From Eutypa lata (taxonomy: Eukaryota > Ascomycota > Sordariomycetes > Xylariales > Diatrypaceae): a stretch of DNA of 64,000 nt. The stretch lies in assembly GCA_022661535.1 (NCBI GenBank), contig JAKULF010000012.1, forward strand, positions 186,001 through 250,000. The letters run 5' to 3'. Shown in pieces: positions 20,166 to 33,000 of the stretch (positions within the stretch are counted from its first letter, which is position 1; every line of letters starts with the position of its first letter). Position numbers and translations under genes: made by a program. The notes below the pieces were generated by a model. The model saw nothing but the letters and a program-made list of their open reading frames with translations, had not been told where the DNA came from and made no database searches.

Positions 20166-21734
20166 TCAGCAGGTCTTAGCTAAGCCAGGAAGTTCCTCGC
20201 CAAACGTCATCTCATACTCCATGACCATGTGAGGAGCACGCGGGTCCGCACCTCTACTCCCAGCCCGACCCCTCGACGAGACGGTCTCGAGGCTGTACTC
20301 CTCGAAACTGCCATCGTCTCTCATAGGAGGAAGAGTGAAAACACTACTGCTAGTCGTACCCGCCGTCCCGGTGCGCGTGACGAGTTTCTCCTTGTCGCCA
20401 CGGATGGTGGCCCAGCTGGAGCCGGTACCGCTGTACCGGTGGTCGTCCAGGGGAAACCTACCACCACCGGATGAGTGCCCGGAGGAGGGGTTTCGTACTC
20501 CAGCACTGGGAGTTGTTGTTCCCGCCCCAAACACGGAGGGTAGCAGCCGGCCTAATAGACCCCTCCACATCGGCAGGCACGCGCAGATGATGGCGACGTT
20601 CTGCTCGATTATCGTCCAGGTCGATGACACGACGTCGTACGTTGGGTCGGGGCTCGTGGATGAGAAGTCGATGGTCTGCATGCGGAGGATGCTTGTGATG
20701 GTGACGCTGATGAAACATTAGGAGGGGGTTTGATTAGAAGATTGGTTAACTAATCGATAGATGAAACCGGTGCATAGATAGTCGACCCTTGGGGAGATAA
20801 AAAAAAGAAACAAGAAAATGGAGTGGGAGCATAGACAACGCAGAAGTTGGGAATAGGGGTGAGCAAAGTGAAAGAAAGGGGGACAGATAGGACTCACAAG
20901 ATTCCCAGCGCGAAAACGACCATGAGGGCCAATTTCTGGCCGGATGGTAGCTTGGACTGGTAGATGGGGAGCATCGGCAGTGCGAGGATGATGACGTCCG
21001 TGGCGATCGAAAATCCGGCGTTGGCATACCAGTTGCCCGTGATGTTGATGCAGGAGCCCGGGATGGACTTGTCCCAGGCGCGGGCGATGGGGCTACACTG
21101 CCACACGGAGGATGCGGTCGTTGCGAACATGTACACTAGTATGATCCCCAGGAGGACGTAGCTCGCGGCGCGGAACCAGCGCTGCACGAAGATGCGCAGG
21201 TACAGCAGCAGGACTGACGCTTTGGTTAGGTTTATGGTGAGCTTGTAGAAGGCCTGGGCGACGTAGAAGAGCTGATAGGTTGAGAGAATCGTTAGTGGTT
21301 GTTGGCTCTATACATGCATCCCTACACATAGATATCTCGCCGAGATAATATGATAGGGTATTGGGGTTATTGTTAGACGGATAGACGAACCTTCAGGGCC
21401 ATCCTTCTGTTGTCCGGAGAGAGATGGTAGATATGCTTTCCGAAGCCGTACGCACACGCTGCCATCATGAGACCGGAGACAGTCTGGGCAAATGCCTAGA
21501 AAGATGGGTTTATGTTAGTTGGACTAGACGTAAGGACAAAATATTTACAGAATGAATGCATACCCAGGAGACGATGATTGACCAGTCGTCTATTCCCATT
21601 CCCGGGAGCGATTGTATTCGAGCCCATAGCCGAATACTCAAAAACAGAAGGGTCACGACGAAGAAGACGATAGAAGGGAGTTGTATCCGAATGGCATTGC
21701 TGTCGCCTGGCAGGTTCCCCTCGACAGAATACAT
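20166..21734 (-). CDS. PTH11-like seven-transmembrane protein (fungal rhodopsin domain)
   Basis: There are four exons on the minus strand: 21564..21734, 21391..21495, 20898..21271 and 20166..20706, giving 396 residues. The seven-helix fungal family includes Magnaporthe Pth11, a surface-sensing receptor. Visible blocks are SIVFFVVTLLFLSIRLWARI (helix 1), the GIDDWSIIVSW loop, KASVLLLYLRIF, the CSPIARAWD cysteine loop, CINITGNWYANAGFSIATD and the final helix WTIIEQNVAIICACLP. These are typical of the rhodopsin-domain family. A Ser/Thr/Gly-rich cytosolic tail of about 130 residues follows. No CFEM domain precedes helix 1. The chosen start, MYSVEGN, gives a short outer tail; an in-frame ATG at 21839 would add 35 residues. 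The ligand and role are unknown. Confidence 0.85.
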
Positions 21735-23097
21735 GACTGCTCGATTATACAGCGATTGTATGTTCGTCAGTGCCTCGTAGGGAAAATTTGTTGACGACCA
21801 GACGACGTGGTTACAATGTGACGATATCTCAATAAACAACCCCTGAAAAACTACAGTCGATAAAACAATCTGTCCCGGTTGTACATGAAATATAGATTCG
21901 AATGGCTTTGGGAAGCTCAGTTGAGCCAGCCATTTCCTGCTATCTCATGCAATGGAGCGAATGGTTAGGATGATCTCTGACAATATGCTTTTGCAGCATT
22001 TTACTACCAGCGGGAGCCGTAGACAGTTTTCGTATGACTTAGACTTTAAGTAAGGGCAGATCAGCAACCACCCCCTAATTACCATCTTTTTTACGGCATC
22101 TTCAAGACACCATCCCTTCCGAAGGCGTTAAAATTGAGAGGCGGGAATGGGCGAGGCGGGCCGCTTGACTAGTTAGGTGAGAGAACCTGAGACCCATGTC
22201 TCATCACCAACAGACGGGTTGATGCATTGTCTCTCACTGGGTTGAATTATGTATACGATGATGGCACTCCCTGCATCTGCTTCAAACAATAGTCATTCAC
22301 AGAAAGCATTAACTAGGCTCGCCGCAGAAGGGAGTGAAACTACAATATGGTTATAGGTGAAAAACAGAGCATAGCCTGTGCTACGAAAAAGTGAACAAAT
22401 TCTAGACATCTATTAATTGCTATTAAGGGGGTATACGTCATGACCATAGACGAGATCGTCATTCAGATGTCACCGAGATGCTTATTCAAGACGGGTTGTT
22501 GGGGTCTGATGAATACAGTAGATAATGATTATACCCCGTTTGAAAGCAAGAACAATTAAGTGTTAGCAAGCACCGAAAAGAAGCTATCGTTAAGGCATTA
22601 GCTAACTTTAGGAAGTGATGCTTCGCAGTAGCTATTTATTAGAAGTGCGTTAGTAATTACATTCTCTTACCCCAAGGATACGGTAGGGTTACCTACATGG
22701 AGTGGATAACTCTTTACTTGCCTACTACATAGTTATATCTCTCCACCAATCGAAATAGATGGTAAATGGTCACAATAGGCCGCTCGAGTCCTCCCCCGGT
22801 AGATTGCTAGTCCTTCTCCCTAAAAGAGGACTATGGACCGTTGCCGAGAACCTGTCAAATTATGGTTACGAATAGGATTGCACCAAATACAATGTAGTGT
22901 GGATGTCGCGAGCGGTTGCTCCCATGCAACGTCTTGACGTCTTCGCTTAGCCATGGATAAGGAACTCCACCTTCGTTCCCCTTTATAAATGAATGATGTC
23001 CCTCATCTTCCGAGTTGCTTATGCATTTGCCGCAAGATATAGGCTGGAACGGCGGAGAACTAGGAAGCCAGGATTGCCACAGTAGCGACTTGACAAG
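21735..23097. other. 1.36-kb divergent spacer
   Basis: This is the upstream region for the PTH11-like gene and the alpha/beta hydrolase. It is AT-rich and no gene is recognised. Confidence 0.55.
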
Positions 23098-24204
23098 ATG
23101 AAAGAATTTCAATTTCTATGCGCCATCATCACAGGGCTCCTCGCGGTAACCAGGACGGCAGCGCGGTCAAACGGAACGATCATTGATGCGCCACAAGCTG
23201 GGGATCTCAACGGCTCAAACTTCACGTATCCGTGGCCCGTAAAGCTATACCGATTTACGTCGCAGCTGCAGCAGGTCGAGATGGCGTTTATGGATGTGCA
23301 GCCGACGGCGTCAAATAGTAGTGCTAGCAGCTATAGCGGCGCAGAGCCCGAGTCCGAGCCCGAGCCTATCAACAACAGCAAAGTCGCCATCCTGCTGCAC
23401 GGCAAGAACTTCTGCGGCGCGACGTGGGAGGGGACGGCGCGCCGCCTCGCCGCCGTCGGGTACCGCGTCATCGTGCCGGACCAGGTCGGGTTCTGCAAGT
23501 CGGCCAAGCCGGAGGGCTACCAGTTCAGCCTGCAGCAGCTGAGCGCCAACACGCACGGCCTGCTGGGAGCGCTGGGGATCTCGGGCGGCGGCGCCGTGAC
23601 GGTCGTCGGGCACTCGCTAGGCGGGATGACGTCCGCGCGGTACGCGCTCATGTACCCCGACGAGGTGGAGGCGCTCGTGCTGGTGAACCCGATCGGCCTC
23701 GAGGACTGGAAGGCGCTCGGCGTGCCCTACCGGGATGTCGACACGCTGTACGCGTCGGAGCGGGCGAGCAACTACACGACGGTCCGGGCGTACGAGCAGG
23801 CGACGTACTATCCGGGCGAGGAGTGGCGCGACGAGTTCGACGTGTGGGCGCGCATGCTGGCGGGTATTTATTCCGGCAGCCGTGCGGAAGCGTTCGCATT
23901 CAACCAGGCGTTGACAACGGACATGGCACTGTCGCAACCGGTGGTCTACGAGTTCCCGCTGCTCCAGCCGCGAACGCTGCTGCTGATCGGCGAGCGGGAC
24001 GTCACGGCGCTCGGCAAGCAGTGGAGCTCGCCCGAGGTGCAGGCCCGGCTCGGCCACTACGATGTGCTGGGGGAGCGGGCGGCGGCGGCGATTCCAAACG
24101 CGGATTTAGTTGAGTTCCCGGACCTCGGACACGCGCCGCAGATTCAGGCGCCCGATAGGTTTCATGAGGAGCTGCTAGGATGGTTGGAAGTGAACGTGAG
24201 ATGA
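23098..24204 (+). CDS. Secreted alpha/beta hydrolase
   Basis: This intronless gene encodes 368 residues. It starts with a signal peptide (about 1-23), followed by an N-glycosylated stretch (NGT, NFT, NSS) and an Asp/Glu/Pro/Ser linker. From about residue 95 there is a full alpha/beta-hydrolase fold: the oxyanion strand VAILLHGKNFCGATW, the nucleophile elbow GHSLGG (Ser173), the acid strand LLLIGERDVTALG and the catalytic His in DLGHAPQIQAP. The proteins most like this are secreted epoxide-hydrolase-like or haloperoxidase-like enzymes; I cannot name the substrate. Third positions are almost all G or C, much higher than the flanks. Confidence 0.88.
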   Translation: MKEFQFLCAIITGLLAVTRTAARSNGTIIDAPQAGDLNGSNFTYPWPVKLYRFTSQLQQVEMAFMDVQPTASNSSASSYSGAEPESEPEPINNSKVAILLHGKNFCGATWEGTARRLAAVGYRVIVPDQVGFCKSAKPEGYQFSLQQLSANTHGLLGALGISGGGAVTVVGHSLGGMTSARYALMYPDEVEALVLVNPIGLEDWKALGVPYRDVDTLYASERASNYTTVRAYEQATYYPGEEWRDEFDVWARMLAGIYSGSRAEAFAFNQALTTDMALSQPVVYEFPLLQPRTLLLIGERDVTALGKQWSSPEVQARLGHYDVLGERAAAAIPNADLVEFPDLGHAPQIQAPDRFHEELLGWLEVNVR

Positions 24205-25083
24205 ATTAGAACTATAATAAGATGTATCATGTTGCAACACAGCTTATACCTAGGTCTAAGGTTGTAATTGGTGGATAGTCGCTGGTAACATTGTGTATCT
24301 TATAGTTATACGACGATTTCTATCACTGCTACACATGGACATCCCGTTGGATTATGAAAATTATACATCAGGGGTAACTAACTACCTGGGCTACCCTGGC
24401 AGCTGCCTGATTACATATATCTATATATGTCATTATTCGTGATGAGTAACATCATAATTCTTAAAACACCTATCAATGCAAAGGAGTATAGGAACACAAT
24501 TGACCGGAGAGCTAGTGATGAGCAGAATATTAGCGAGCGATGTTTATGCTACATCTTAGCACTTACTCTAACAATCTAACTACCTACATGTAGGTACCTT
24601 CTATCTACATACTTAAAGGTAGGTACTATACATCGGCAATTCGCTATCTTCCAGTAGCAAGCTCCTCCACCTATGCGCTCCAATGACGTACCGAGATGCC
24701 CCGCAGCCAACCGTGTCCAATTCATGCTTTATTTAGGTAATGCAATGCATCACTCAGTCACCCCACTACCCACCCTCCTCTATGTTACCTCCTACCTGTA
24801 CGCTACCTAGAAGTTAGAGTTTCAGACGGGAATCCAGAAAACCGAACTACAGGAATCTTTCCTCCGACAACTTTGATTTGCCGAGCGAGAGGGAAAAAAA
24901 AGTATCCGAAAAGGAAAAGGGGCAAAGACGTCAGTCAGAATACAAAGAAACGTTCTACATACCAACTCTATGCGTAAACCATTAACAACCACCACCACCA
25001 CCATATTACACCGCACACTCCGCCTCCAAAGGACCATAGCCACACCCATTACCAGGACGAACATAACAAATTTCTCATTCAAT
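24205..25083. other. Spacer rich in TACCTA/TAGGTA words; contains the possible upstream start of the next gene
   Basis: A palindromic cluster occurs at about 24580-24600 (CTACCTACATGTAGGTACC), with TAGGTAGGTA near 24615. From 24970 an open frame continues in phase into the FAD oxidoreductase. Confidence 0.6.
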
Positions 25084-26613
25084 ATGTCCTCCAGCAACCC
25101 CCCACCATCACCACCGCCACAAGCCAAAAAAGAAATCACCATCATAGGCGGGGGCATAATCGGGTGCAGCACCGCCTACTACCTAACGCGGCACGCCTCG
25201 TACTCGCCAGAGACGCACCGGATCACGCTCCTCGAGGCGTCGGCGACGAGCAGCGGGGGCCGCACCGCCGACAGCATCCAAGACGCGGCGGCTTTGGAGC
25301 TAGCCGCCGCCGCCGGGGCGCGAGGCCAGCGCCGCAACCCGGCCCACGACGGCATCGCGGGTGGCGCCAGCGGCAAGGCCGGCGGCCTCCTGGCGCTGTG
25401 GGCCTTCCCGCAGAACATCGTCCCGCTGAGCTTCCGGCTGCACGAGGACCTGGCGCGCGAGCACGGCGGCGACGCCCGCTGGGGGTACCGGCGGTGCTAC
25501 GCCGGGCAGGTGGAGTGTCGCGCGCGACTGCCGCCGGCGGCGTATTCTAGTAGTAGTACTACTTCTGCCTCCTTTGGGGATGAACCTCTGAAGAAGAAGA
25601 AGAAGAAGGAGGAGGAGAGTGAGGCGACGCAAGTCAACAACAGTGGTAATAGTAAAGGTAAAGGCCTACACAATGCCCACAAGACCAAAATCGATGCCAG
25701 CCAGAAGAAGAAGCTGGCGTCGCTCGGCGCGCCCGCAGACCTCGACTGGATCGACGCGACGTACTCGCTGCTGGGGTACGAGGGGATGGGCACGCCGGCC
25801 GACACGGCACAGGTGCACCCGGAGCTGTTCACGCGGAGCATGGCGCAGCTGGCCGAAGACGCCGGGGTGTCTATTATCACAGGGGCACGCGTGACGTCGA
25901 TCAACACGACGCCCAACGACGAAGCCATAGTAGAAAGCGTAACCTACCTCCTCAACAACAGCGACGGCAACAACGAGACAACAACACGAACGCGAACGCT
26001 CCCCACAACCGACGTGATCATCGCCGCCGGCCCCTGGACGTCGCGCCTCGTACCCCAGATCCCCGTGACGTCGTCGCGGGCCCACAGCGTCGTAGTGCGG
26101 ACCCCGCGCCCGGTGTCCGCGTACGCGCTCTTCACCTCGATCGCGCTGCCGGCGGGGTTCCCGGAGCCGACGACGGGGGGGCGGGTCCCGCTCAAGCGGC
26201 CGGCGGCCGCCGAGCCCGAGATCTACGCCCGGCCGGACGGGACGGCGTACGCGTGCGGCCCCACCGACCAGTCCGAGCCCCTGCCGCTGACGACGGCCGA
26301 GGTGCGCGTCGACGAGGCCAAGTGCGCTGACATCGCCGCGCAGATCGCGGGGATCAGCGCGGAGCTCGGCGGCGGGGAGGGAGAAGGAGGAGGAAGAGGA
26401 GAGGTAATCGCGAAGCAGGCCTGCTACCTGCCGCAGGGCGGTCCGTTCATTGGCCATGTCCCCGGTCTGCGTGGCGCCGTCGTCGCCGCCGGACATACCT
26501 GCTGGGGGATTCAGAATGCGCCGGCTACGGGGAAGCTAGTTAGTGAGCTGGTGCTCGATGGCGAGGCGCGGAGTGCGCGGCTGGCTGGGTGCGATCCCGC
26601 GCGGGTTTTATAA
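25084..26613 (+). CDS. FAD-dependent oxidoreductase of the D-amino-acid-oxidase fold, TDA3-like
   Basis: The single exon gives 509 residues from the ATG at 25084. An in-frame ATG at 24970 would give 547. The FAD-binding GxGxxG motif is ITIIGGGIIGCSTAYYL near the start, followed by GGASGKAGGLLALWAFP, where the flavin site continues. A C-terminal GHTCWGIQNAPATGK loop closes the cofactor site. These blocks match yeast Tda3 and its mould homologues, DAO-fold oxidoreductases without a settled substrate. A low-complexity insert (poly-Lys/Glu then Asn/Gly/Ser, about residues 165-205) splits the substrate domain. A second insert, rich in Gly and Glu, lies near 430. The start at 25084 has the better context (A at -3). 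The upstream 38 residues look like a mitochondrial presequence. Confidence 0.82.
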   Translation: MSSSNPPPSPPPQAKKEITIIGGGIIGCSTAYYLTRHASYSPETHRITLLEASATSSGGRTADSIQDAAALELAAAAGARGQRRNPAHDGIAGGASGKAGGLLALWAFPQNIVPLSFRLHEDLAREHGGDARWGYRRCYAGQVECRARLPPAAYSSSSTTSASFGDEPLKKKKKKEEESEATQVNNSGNSKGKGLHNAHKTKIDASQKKKLASLGAPADLDWIDATYSLLGYEGMGTPADTAQVHPELFTRSMAQLAEDAGVSIITGARVTSINTTPNDEAIVESVTYLLNNSDGNNETTTRTRTLPTTDVIIAAGPWTSRLVPQIPVTSSRAHSVVVRTPRPVSAYALFTSIALPAGFPEPTTGGRVPLKRPAAAEPEIYARPDGTAYACGPTDQSEPLPLTTAEVRVDEAKCADIAAQIAGISAELGGGEGEGGGRGEVIAKQACYLPQGGPFIGHVPGLRGAVVAAGHTCWGIQNAPATGKLVSELVLDGEARSARLAGCDPARVL

Positions 26614-27384
26614 GGGTCGATCGGTGGCCGGGCGGGGTCCAAGGCCCGTCTGTTTGAAGATAGGGACAAGGTATATATTTAGCGTAATGACTCTATGGAA
26701 TGATAGAATGAATGTATAAACAAGTAAAGAAGCATGTATACCTACATATATGGGTACACCGGCGTGATTAGCAACTCGGGTGATTTAAGTTTAGTCTCGC
26801 TGAATCCTTTTCCCTCTAGCCTGTTGCGTAACATTAGTGTGTTGAGATCGAGATCCTCAAGCTTTAGAAACATACCGAATTTCTAGGCAAGTATCATTAG
26901 GACGGGATACAAACAAATCATGTCATCACGATGACGACGATAGAACGTAAATCGTTAGGTTATCACATAATATGCATAAGAACGTAGGGCAGAGTTTCCT
27001 GCCTGAGCAACGACGTGCGATTTATAGACGATTTGCAGTGCTATATAGTTTAGGTACAGCTTCATCTACCTATGACCTAGCAAGCCAACCCTAGCATCGT
27101 AAACATGAAAAGAAAGGGGTATTCGCAAAAAGAGGTCCATCCCGTCCTTCACAAACAAGTGATGTACCACGAAACTGAAAAAAGGGAATGGGGTAATCTC
27201 TGCTCAAGAATCCTCCACCATAATCTGGTCATACGCCTGTCTGCGCCACGTTACATCTACATCCACTATACTTCATATCACATATAGAAGAACGATGTTT
27301 CGTAGCCCATTAGACATTAGAGAAGCCTACCATAGGAGAGCAATCCCCAAGCAGCCAATTAACAATGTGGACATGTAGAACTTA
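26614..27384. other. Spacer between convergent genes, nothing recognised
   Basis: This is 3' flanking DNA of the FAD oxidoreductase and sugar transporter. Short ORFs here lack family features. Confidence 0.55.
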
Positions 27385-30023
27385 TTATGACGTGTCGGCC
27401 TTCTCGACGTCCGATCCGATGGGGCTATCGTGATGGACTGGCACGGGACGGCCCGACTCATCCTTTTGGTAGAGGGGCTTGAGGACAGCGTTCCGCTGGA
27501 AGAAGACGTAACGCTTGAACCACCAGGGTGCAGCCTTGGTGATTTGGTAGTTGGCAAACTTGGTAGCCGGGACCTATAGAGATATACAAATTAGTACAAG
27601 CACGCATCATAGAAAGATATAAAATGTTCGGATGAACTTACGGCGAAGATGTAGTCGAGTTCCTCCAGCGTTCGCTGCTTCGTCTCCGGTACGAGGAAGA
27701 AAATCATGACGAAGGCGACGGCATTGAAACCGGCGTAAAGACCGAATGCACCAATGGTGTCGAGACGCTCCAGCAAGAACGGGAACGTGATACTGAGAAG
27801 AGCGGCGAATCCCAGGCAGGTAGCAACAGCGAAACCCATACCAAGCTCACGATGAGACAGGGGAAAGACTTCGGCAGAATAGGTGAACGGCACAGGACCC
27901 TCACCGGGCGAGTAGAACGCCGCAAATAGGTAAACGAAAAGGGCGACTAAACCAGTCTCCGTGCTGGTAACCGAGCCATCTGCGTTATTCGGGATGAGAG
28001 TGCAAAGACCCGCAGCCAACAGGGTCCACATCTACAGGTTGATTGTGTTAGTAAATAGAATACTTGCAGAAATGCGCCTTCGTCAAGACGACGTAACTTA
28101 CCATCTGGGGGAACGTAAAGAGTAGAAGAGTTCGGCGTCCGAAGGTGTCGATTGTCCAGAACGCTGGGAAGGCGAATACGAAGTTGATGAGACCGAAACC
28201 CATGGAGCTGACCATAGCTTGGTACTCGCCAAGACCAGCGTTCTTGAACACAGTGGTCGAGTAGAAAGCAATGATGTTGATACCTAGATCCCCTTTGTTA
28301 GTAACTCGTCTACTGAAGGCATTTACATATACGGTTTAAGAGAGGACAAAGCAGGCTTACCGCAAAGCTGCTGCGCAAGCATGACAGTGAAGGCTGCGGT
28401 TGTGGCGCGTCGAACTCGAGGAATGGTGAAAAGGCCAGTGAACCGAGTAAAGTAGTTGTTGTTGCCAATAATCGCCTTCTCAATCGAGACTTGAGCATGG
28501 ATATAATAGACATCACGAGCTACTTGTATCTCATTTCTTCGCAGGACCGTGAGTGACTTCCAGGCTTCGACGTAGCGGTTCTTCTTCATGAGCCAACGGG
28601 GAGATTCGGGACACAAGTAGATGAGGCACACAAGCGGTACGGCGGGAATGAACGGTGCACCAAGCATAAGTCTCCAGTTGTGTACATTATAGAAGACAGC
28701 CAGGTTGATGGCGGTTCCGAAGAAAATGCCGAAAGCGGTCCACATCTCTATAAGAAGAAGGTCAATTAGTAAAGGGCCTCTACGTTTGATCGTTAGTGCT
28801 CTACTCGGGACGATAAAAGTTACTCACGCCAAGTCATAACCAGAGCACCTCGAACTGATGCAGGGGCATTTTCGGCAGCGTAAATCGGAACTGGGAGATA
28901 ACGTTAGTTTTACTTGTCTATGGTCATGCGACATGAAAAAATGAATAGGTCATACCCGTAGAAGCCTTGACACCCATACCAACACCCATCAACAGACGGC
29001 AGGCCAATTGTTGTTCCCAGGTCTGACAGAAAGCTGAACCAATGACAGGCCAGAGACAGAAATGGCCAGACAAGAAGATAACACCTGTGACAGTCAGAAA
29101 AGTTCAACATAACGTTTTCAAACATAAGCTATCTTACCACGACGACCGAGAATGTTGTTAATGGGGTCCGAAAGCCAGCAACCAAGCAATGCGCATCCGA
29201 TGTAAGGGCCGGCATTGACCAGTCCAGTCAACTAGAAACCAAGGGTTTAGTAAAAGAACCAGATGAGATCAAAAAAGAAAAGGCAGTCAAGGCGCAACTT
29301 ACCAGAGTGTCGCGATCGCTTCCAGATCCGATACCGTAGTACTCGGGAAAGAAGATAGTAGCACCGTTGGAACCAGTTTGATCCCAACCCTGGACAGCAG
29401 CACCAATGGAGCAAGTGATGATGGTCAAGAACAATTTAGGAGGCATGCGCCACTTGTGCTCGACTTCGTCCCTGAGCGCAAGCTTCTCAGCCTCGTCAAG
29501 AGCATCGACTCCAGTGATATCATCGCCATAGGTCTCGGGAGTCTGGGCGACAAGAGCGCCCTTGCGCAAGAGTGGGATTTTGTCCTCAAGTCCTTTCTCT
29601 TGGGCGAAAGCCTCGACATCGCGCATCAGCTGGTCGTAAGGAATTCCACGGAGGGGATTCTTAATCCTATAAGTAAACAAGTCTCAGCCATCGATCCAGA
29701 TTCCTAGCGCCAAACAGTAATAAACGAATTCCCAATATCCGATATTGTCATTTAGTCCGATGAACTAGACACCACATTCCGTCTCAAGGTGTATCCAAAG
29801 CATTGGGATTAGATCAAAAATATACTTACTTGGCCTCCAGGTTCTCGTTGATGTCAGCCTCTCGGTTCTCTAGAGTGTCGACCTGAGCACCTTTAGGTTC
29901 GGTTGACACGTAGGCAGGCCTGTATTTAGGGTTAGATAAAGGCGACAAGGTTTTAGTCAGATGTGTAAGCTTAGGTAGTACTTACGAGGCCTGGCTGATG
30001 CCAGTCTTATCGTCGGCTGCCAT
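27385..30023 (-). CDS. MFS sugar transporter
   Basis: There are ten exons on the minus strand: 29986..30023, 29830..29919, 29303..29666, 29138..29231, 28956..29084, 28828..28890, 28361..28747, 28102..28283, 27642..28031 and 27385..27573. The product is 641 residues. It is a twelve-helix sugar/polyol porter. Signature blocks are [15 protein letters not shown] in helix 1, ILGRRG and [10 protein letters not shown] loops, [12 protein letters not shown] after helix 6, [13 protein letters not shown] in helix 7 and [12 protein letters not shown] after helix 12. The cytosolic N-terminus is unusually long (about 125 residues, acidic), and the C-terminal tail is about 55 residues. All ten junctions preserve frame. 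This gene has by far the most introns in the window. The sugar is not predictable from sequence alone. Confidence 0.92.
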
Positions 30024-33000
30024 GATGGTGACAGTTGGGTAACCGAACGTAGAAGGAAAACAGGTGTGTACTCAATGTGTGACTTTTCCGAAGAGTATGC
30101 GACAAGAAAGAATAAAAGAAGAGAAGTGAAGTTAGTCGCCAATTGGATGGCCTCGGCAACTGTGAAGGAAGAACAGTTGCAGAAAACGGAAGCGTTCTAT
30201 GCTTCTTCTCTGGCGAATATGAAATGAACACACAGTGAAGCGGACGGAAGAAGGAAAGAGGAAAAGAAGAGTGACAAGACACGAGATCGGCCGGGGAGTA
30301 GATGTAAGACTTATATGAATTGTGGTATGAACCTTCCCGTACTTATGTTCAACCAGACAATACTAAGGTAGGTACCTGGTTCTAGGTTTCCCTACCTATT
30401 ATTACTGAGTACTTGCATACGCGATGGTGATCTCAATCCCCTCACGCCCTTAATACAGTTAACGCGGCTTCGCACCTTGATTTCTTTTGCGCAACCCTAC
30501 CTATGTACATAATACGCTAGTTACACCCTCAGGCGTCCAGTGTTGAATTGATGTACAGTATGATAAAACAGAGATAATCTCACTGTACCCTTGCCAAATT
30601 AAGTACTTATTGTTCGAATAATGGGAAAAGACGATGGGGGATCCGTAGCCGAGATACATCTACAATTATGGAGCCTACAGTGCAATGCGGAGGGCCCCAG
30701 AAAGAGGAAGGGGACCATTGAATAAGGACAATGGGGAATTTTTGGAGCCTCTAAAATAGCAAACACACACCCCATGGAGAAGGAGGGTCACCCCACTGAT
30801 CTCTGCGATTGGCTCAGAAATCGGCACTAACAAGATTCTACACCCGAGGAGGTATAGGTAGGTAATTACTGATCCGTTAAAAGAATGCATGCAGCATGGA
30901 TAGTTAATAGGTACTTCGTACATACAAAATATAGCCAGCATACTGTACGAGGTAGGTATATCCAGGTAGGTACCATATGCGCTAGGTAGGCAGTATGCAA
31001 CCTACCAGCCTACTATACTTGCCTACATACCTACTGCCTACATACTACCTACAATGCACCTATGGATCCTCGAACAAGGGGTCCAGAAGATTATCTCACT
31101 CAACCACGCGAGAGAAGAGCACGCGCATACATCGGCAAGACGTTGATTTACATGTAAGGATAGCAGTGCAGATCTTCAGAGATGTCAACCTTACAAGGCA
31201 GGCACCCATCAGTTACACAACACAGCCCACATGTTTCACTCGAAGCTGAACAATGGGTATATTAAAGTGCGATTCATTCTGTATATGTTTCATTATTAAT
31301 TTACACCACAAACCTTAGGTATCTACCTACTCTATCTATCTACCAAGTATGTATTGTATGTAAGCCGTAAGCCGCTAGCCGAGACCCATGGTAAGGCCTT
31401 TCACACACATAAGTACCCATGCCATTTCCCACGAAGCCATGGTGATAAGTGGTTAGTCCGCCCAGACCCATCTTGCCATCCATCCTGGGCGACCGAGTTC
31501 GAAGCATCAGTGCCAAGGATAGAGGCCCGCCCCTTCGACCGCCGTTTTCCCTTGGGTTGCCTTAGCTACCTTACCTACTACTAGGCAGGTAGCTATCCCA
31601 GCTTGGCTCGCGGAATGGTGTCGTAGCCCACTTCCGGCGCACCTAAGGTAGTATCTATGTACAAGAATCCTTTCTGATGGCAATGCTTGGCCTGCGTAAT
31701 GGCGTACTAGCGGTCTAATATCACCACCGAAGCTTATCTTTCTGAGTGACATTGTCCGAAGGGTCACTGTGTATCTACTTTATCTACCTATGCAATATAC
31801 GTGTCGCTGTCTTTATACTACCCAAGGCTACCTATAGTTAGCCTCTACATAATATAATTGATTTTCGGCCCCGACTGTAAGGATACACTGCAACGGAACG
31901 TGAACTGAGAGCCAAGAGCAGCGAAAATAGTATAGTCGTCCCGAAGCAAGCCTCGTTTGTGTAGATCAACCGGTGTTGCCGGGGATCCCTTCCCCTCATT
32001 CCCTGGTCAACATCTTGGCCCCTACGTAATTTCGTGTGTATAGCACCATCCTTCTTTGACCATCAGACCATGTAACCTAGCTTTACCCAGGACTTGGATA
32101 GCACGAGTACTGTATGAATTGAGTAGAAGTCACCATACATCAGTAAAACTACACAGGTGATAGGTGTCATGATGTTTGAGTTAGGTAGCTACTAGTTTGT
32201 TGAATAGGTTTAACGGTACAATGTTAATGTGAAATGCCGCCAGGGAGGGGGGGATACAGTACCACCGATTAGCACCATCTAGACCATTTATGAAGATAAC
32301 CCGTCTCAGCCCCGTTAAGCTACCTGGCTACTTGGTGTATTGGTGTATTGTGTGTCGTACAATACGGCTCGTAGAACATGGCTCCTATCTATTGGGTGAC
32401 TGGTCATACAGTGAGGTGGTAACACCGCAGGGCTTGGTATTGTGATGAGGCTCCCTGTGAGATCTCCGATTGGCGTGAAGTGGGATCATCGTTGCTGAAA
32501 CTGCCCTCGTCAGCCATTAGATGATCGCCCGGCTTCGCTCTATATGCATACTTCGTCAGTAATATCGTATTGCACGCTAGATAATGCGAATCTAGTACGT
32601 TAGGCGATACATATGTCACAGTATAGCACGGTATTAGGATTCAGCAGGATCGTCACAACCGCTTATTGTTATAGGCTAGAATCACTAGGGGCTCTGGGCT
32701 GCACACGATTGCTCAAAGTCAAGATATAGAGATGCGGGGAAATAAACTAAAGTGAGCTTAAGGTTTGCTTGAAAAATGGTTCTGCTCCTACATGTGTAAC
32801 ACCATGCAAGGGCTAAGTAGATATAACACGCCAACAATGGCAGTATCCGTTTCTTATTAATAATAGAACTTACTTCTTACAGTCACACAGATAGCTATAT
32901 GTATATAGATATATATCTAGGCGGCGCCTATACTGTGTCCTACCTATAAATTTATCTCCAGTTCAGCTGATAGGAAAACTCCTACTTCATACTGAGCTGG

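Noticed and set aside
23424..24113. A 229-codon ORF overlapping the alpha/beta hydrolase in another frame
   Set aside because: It is low-complexity Arg/Gly/Ala sequence, and the main frame has all catalytic motifs.
25666..26496. A 276-codon ORF on the minus strand
   Set aside because: It is antisense to the FAD oxidoreductase and Arg/Gly-rich, as expected for the shadow of a GC-rich gene.
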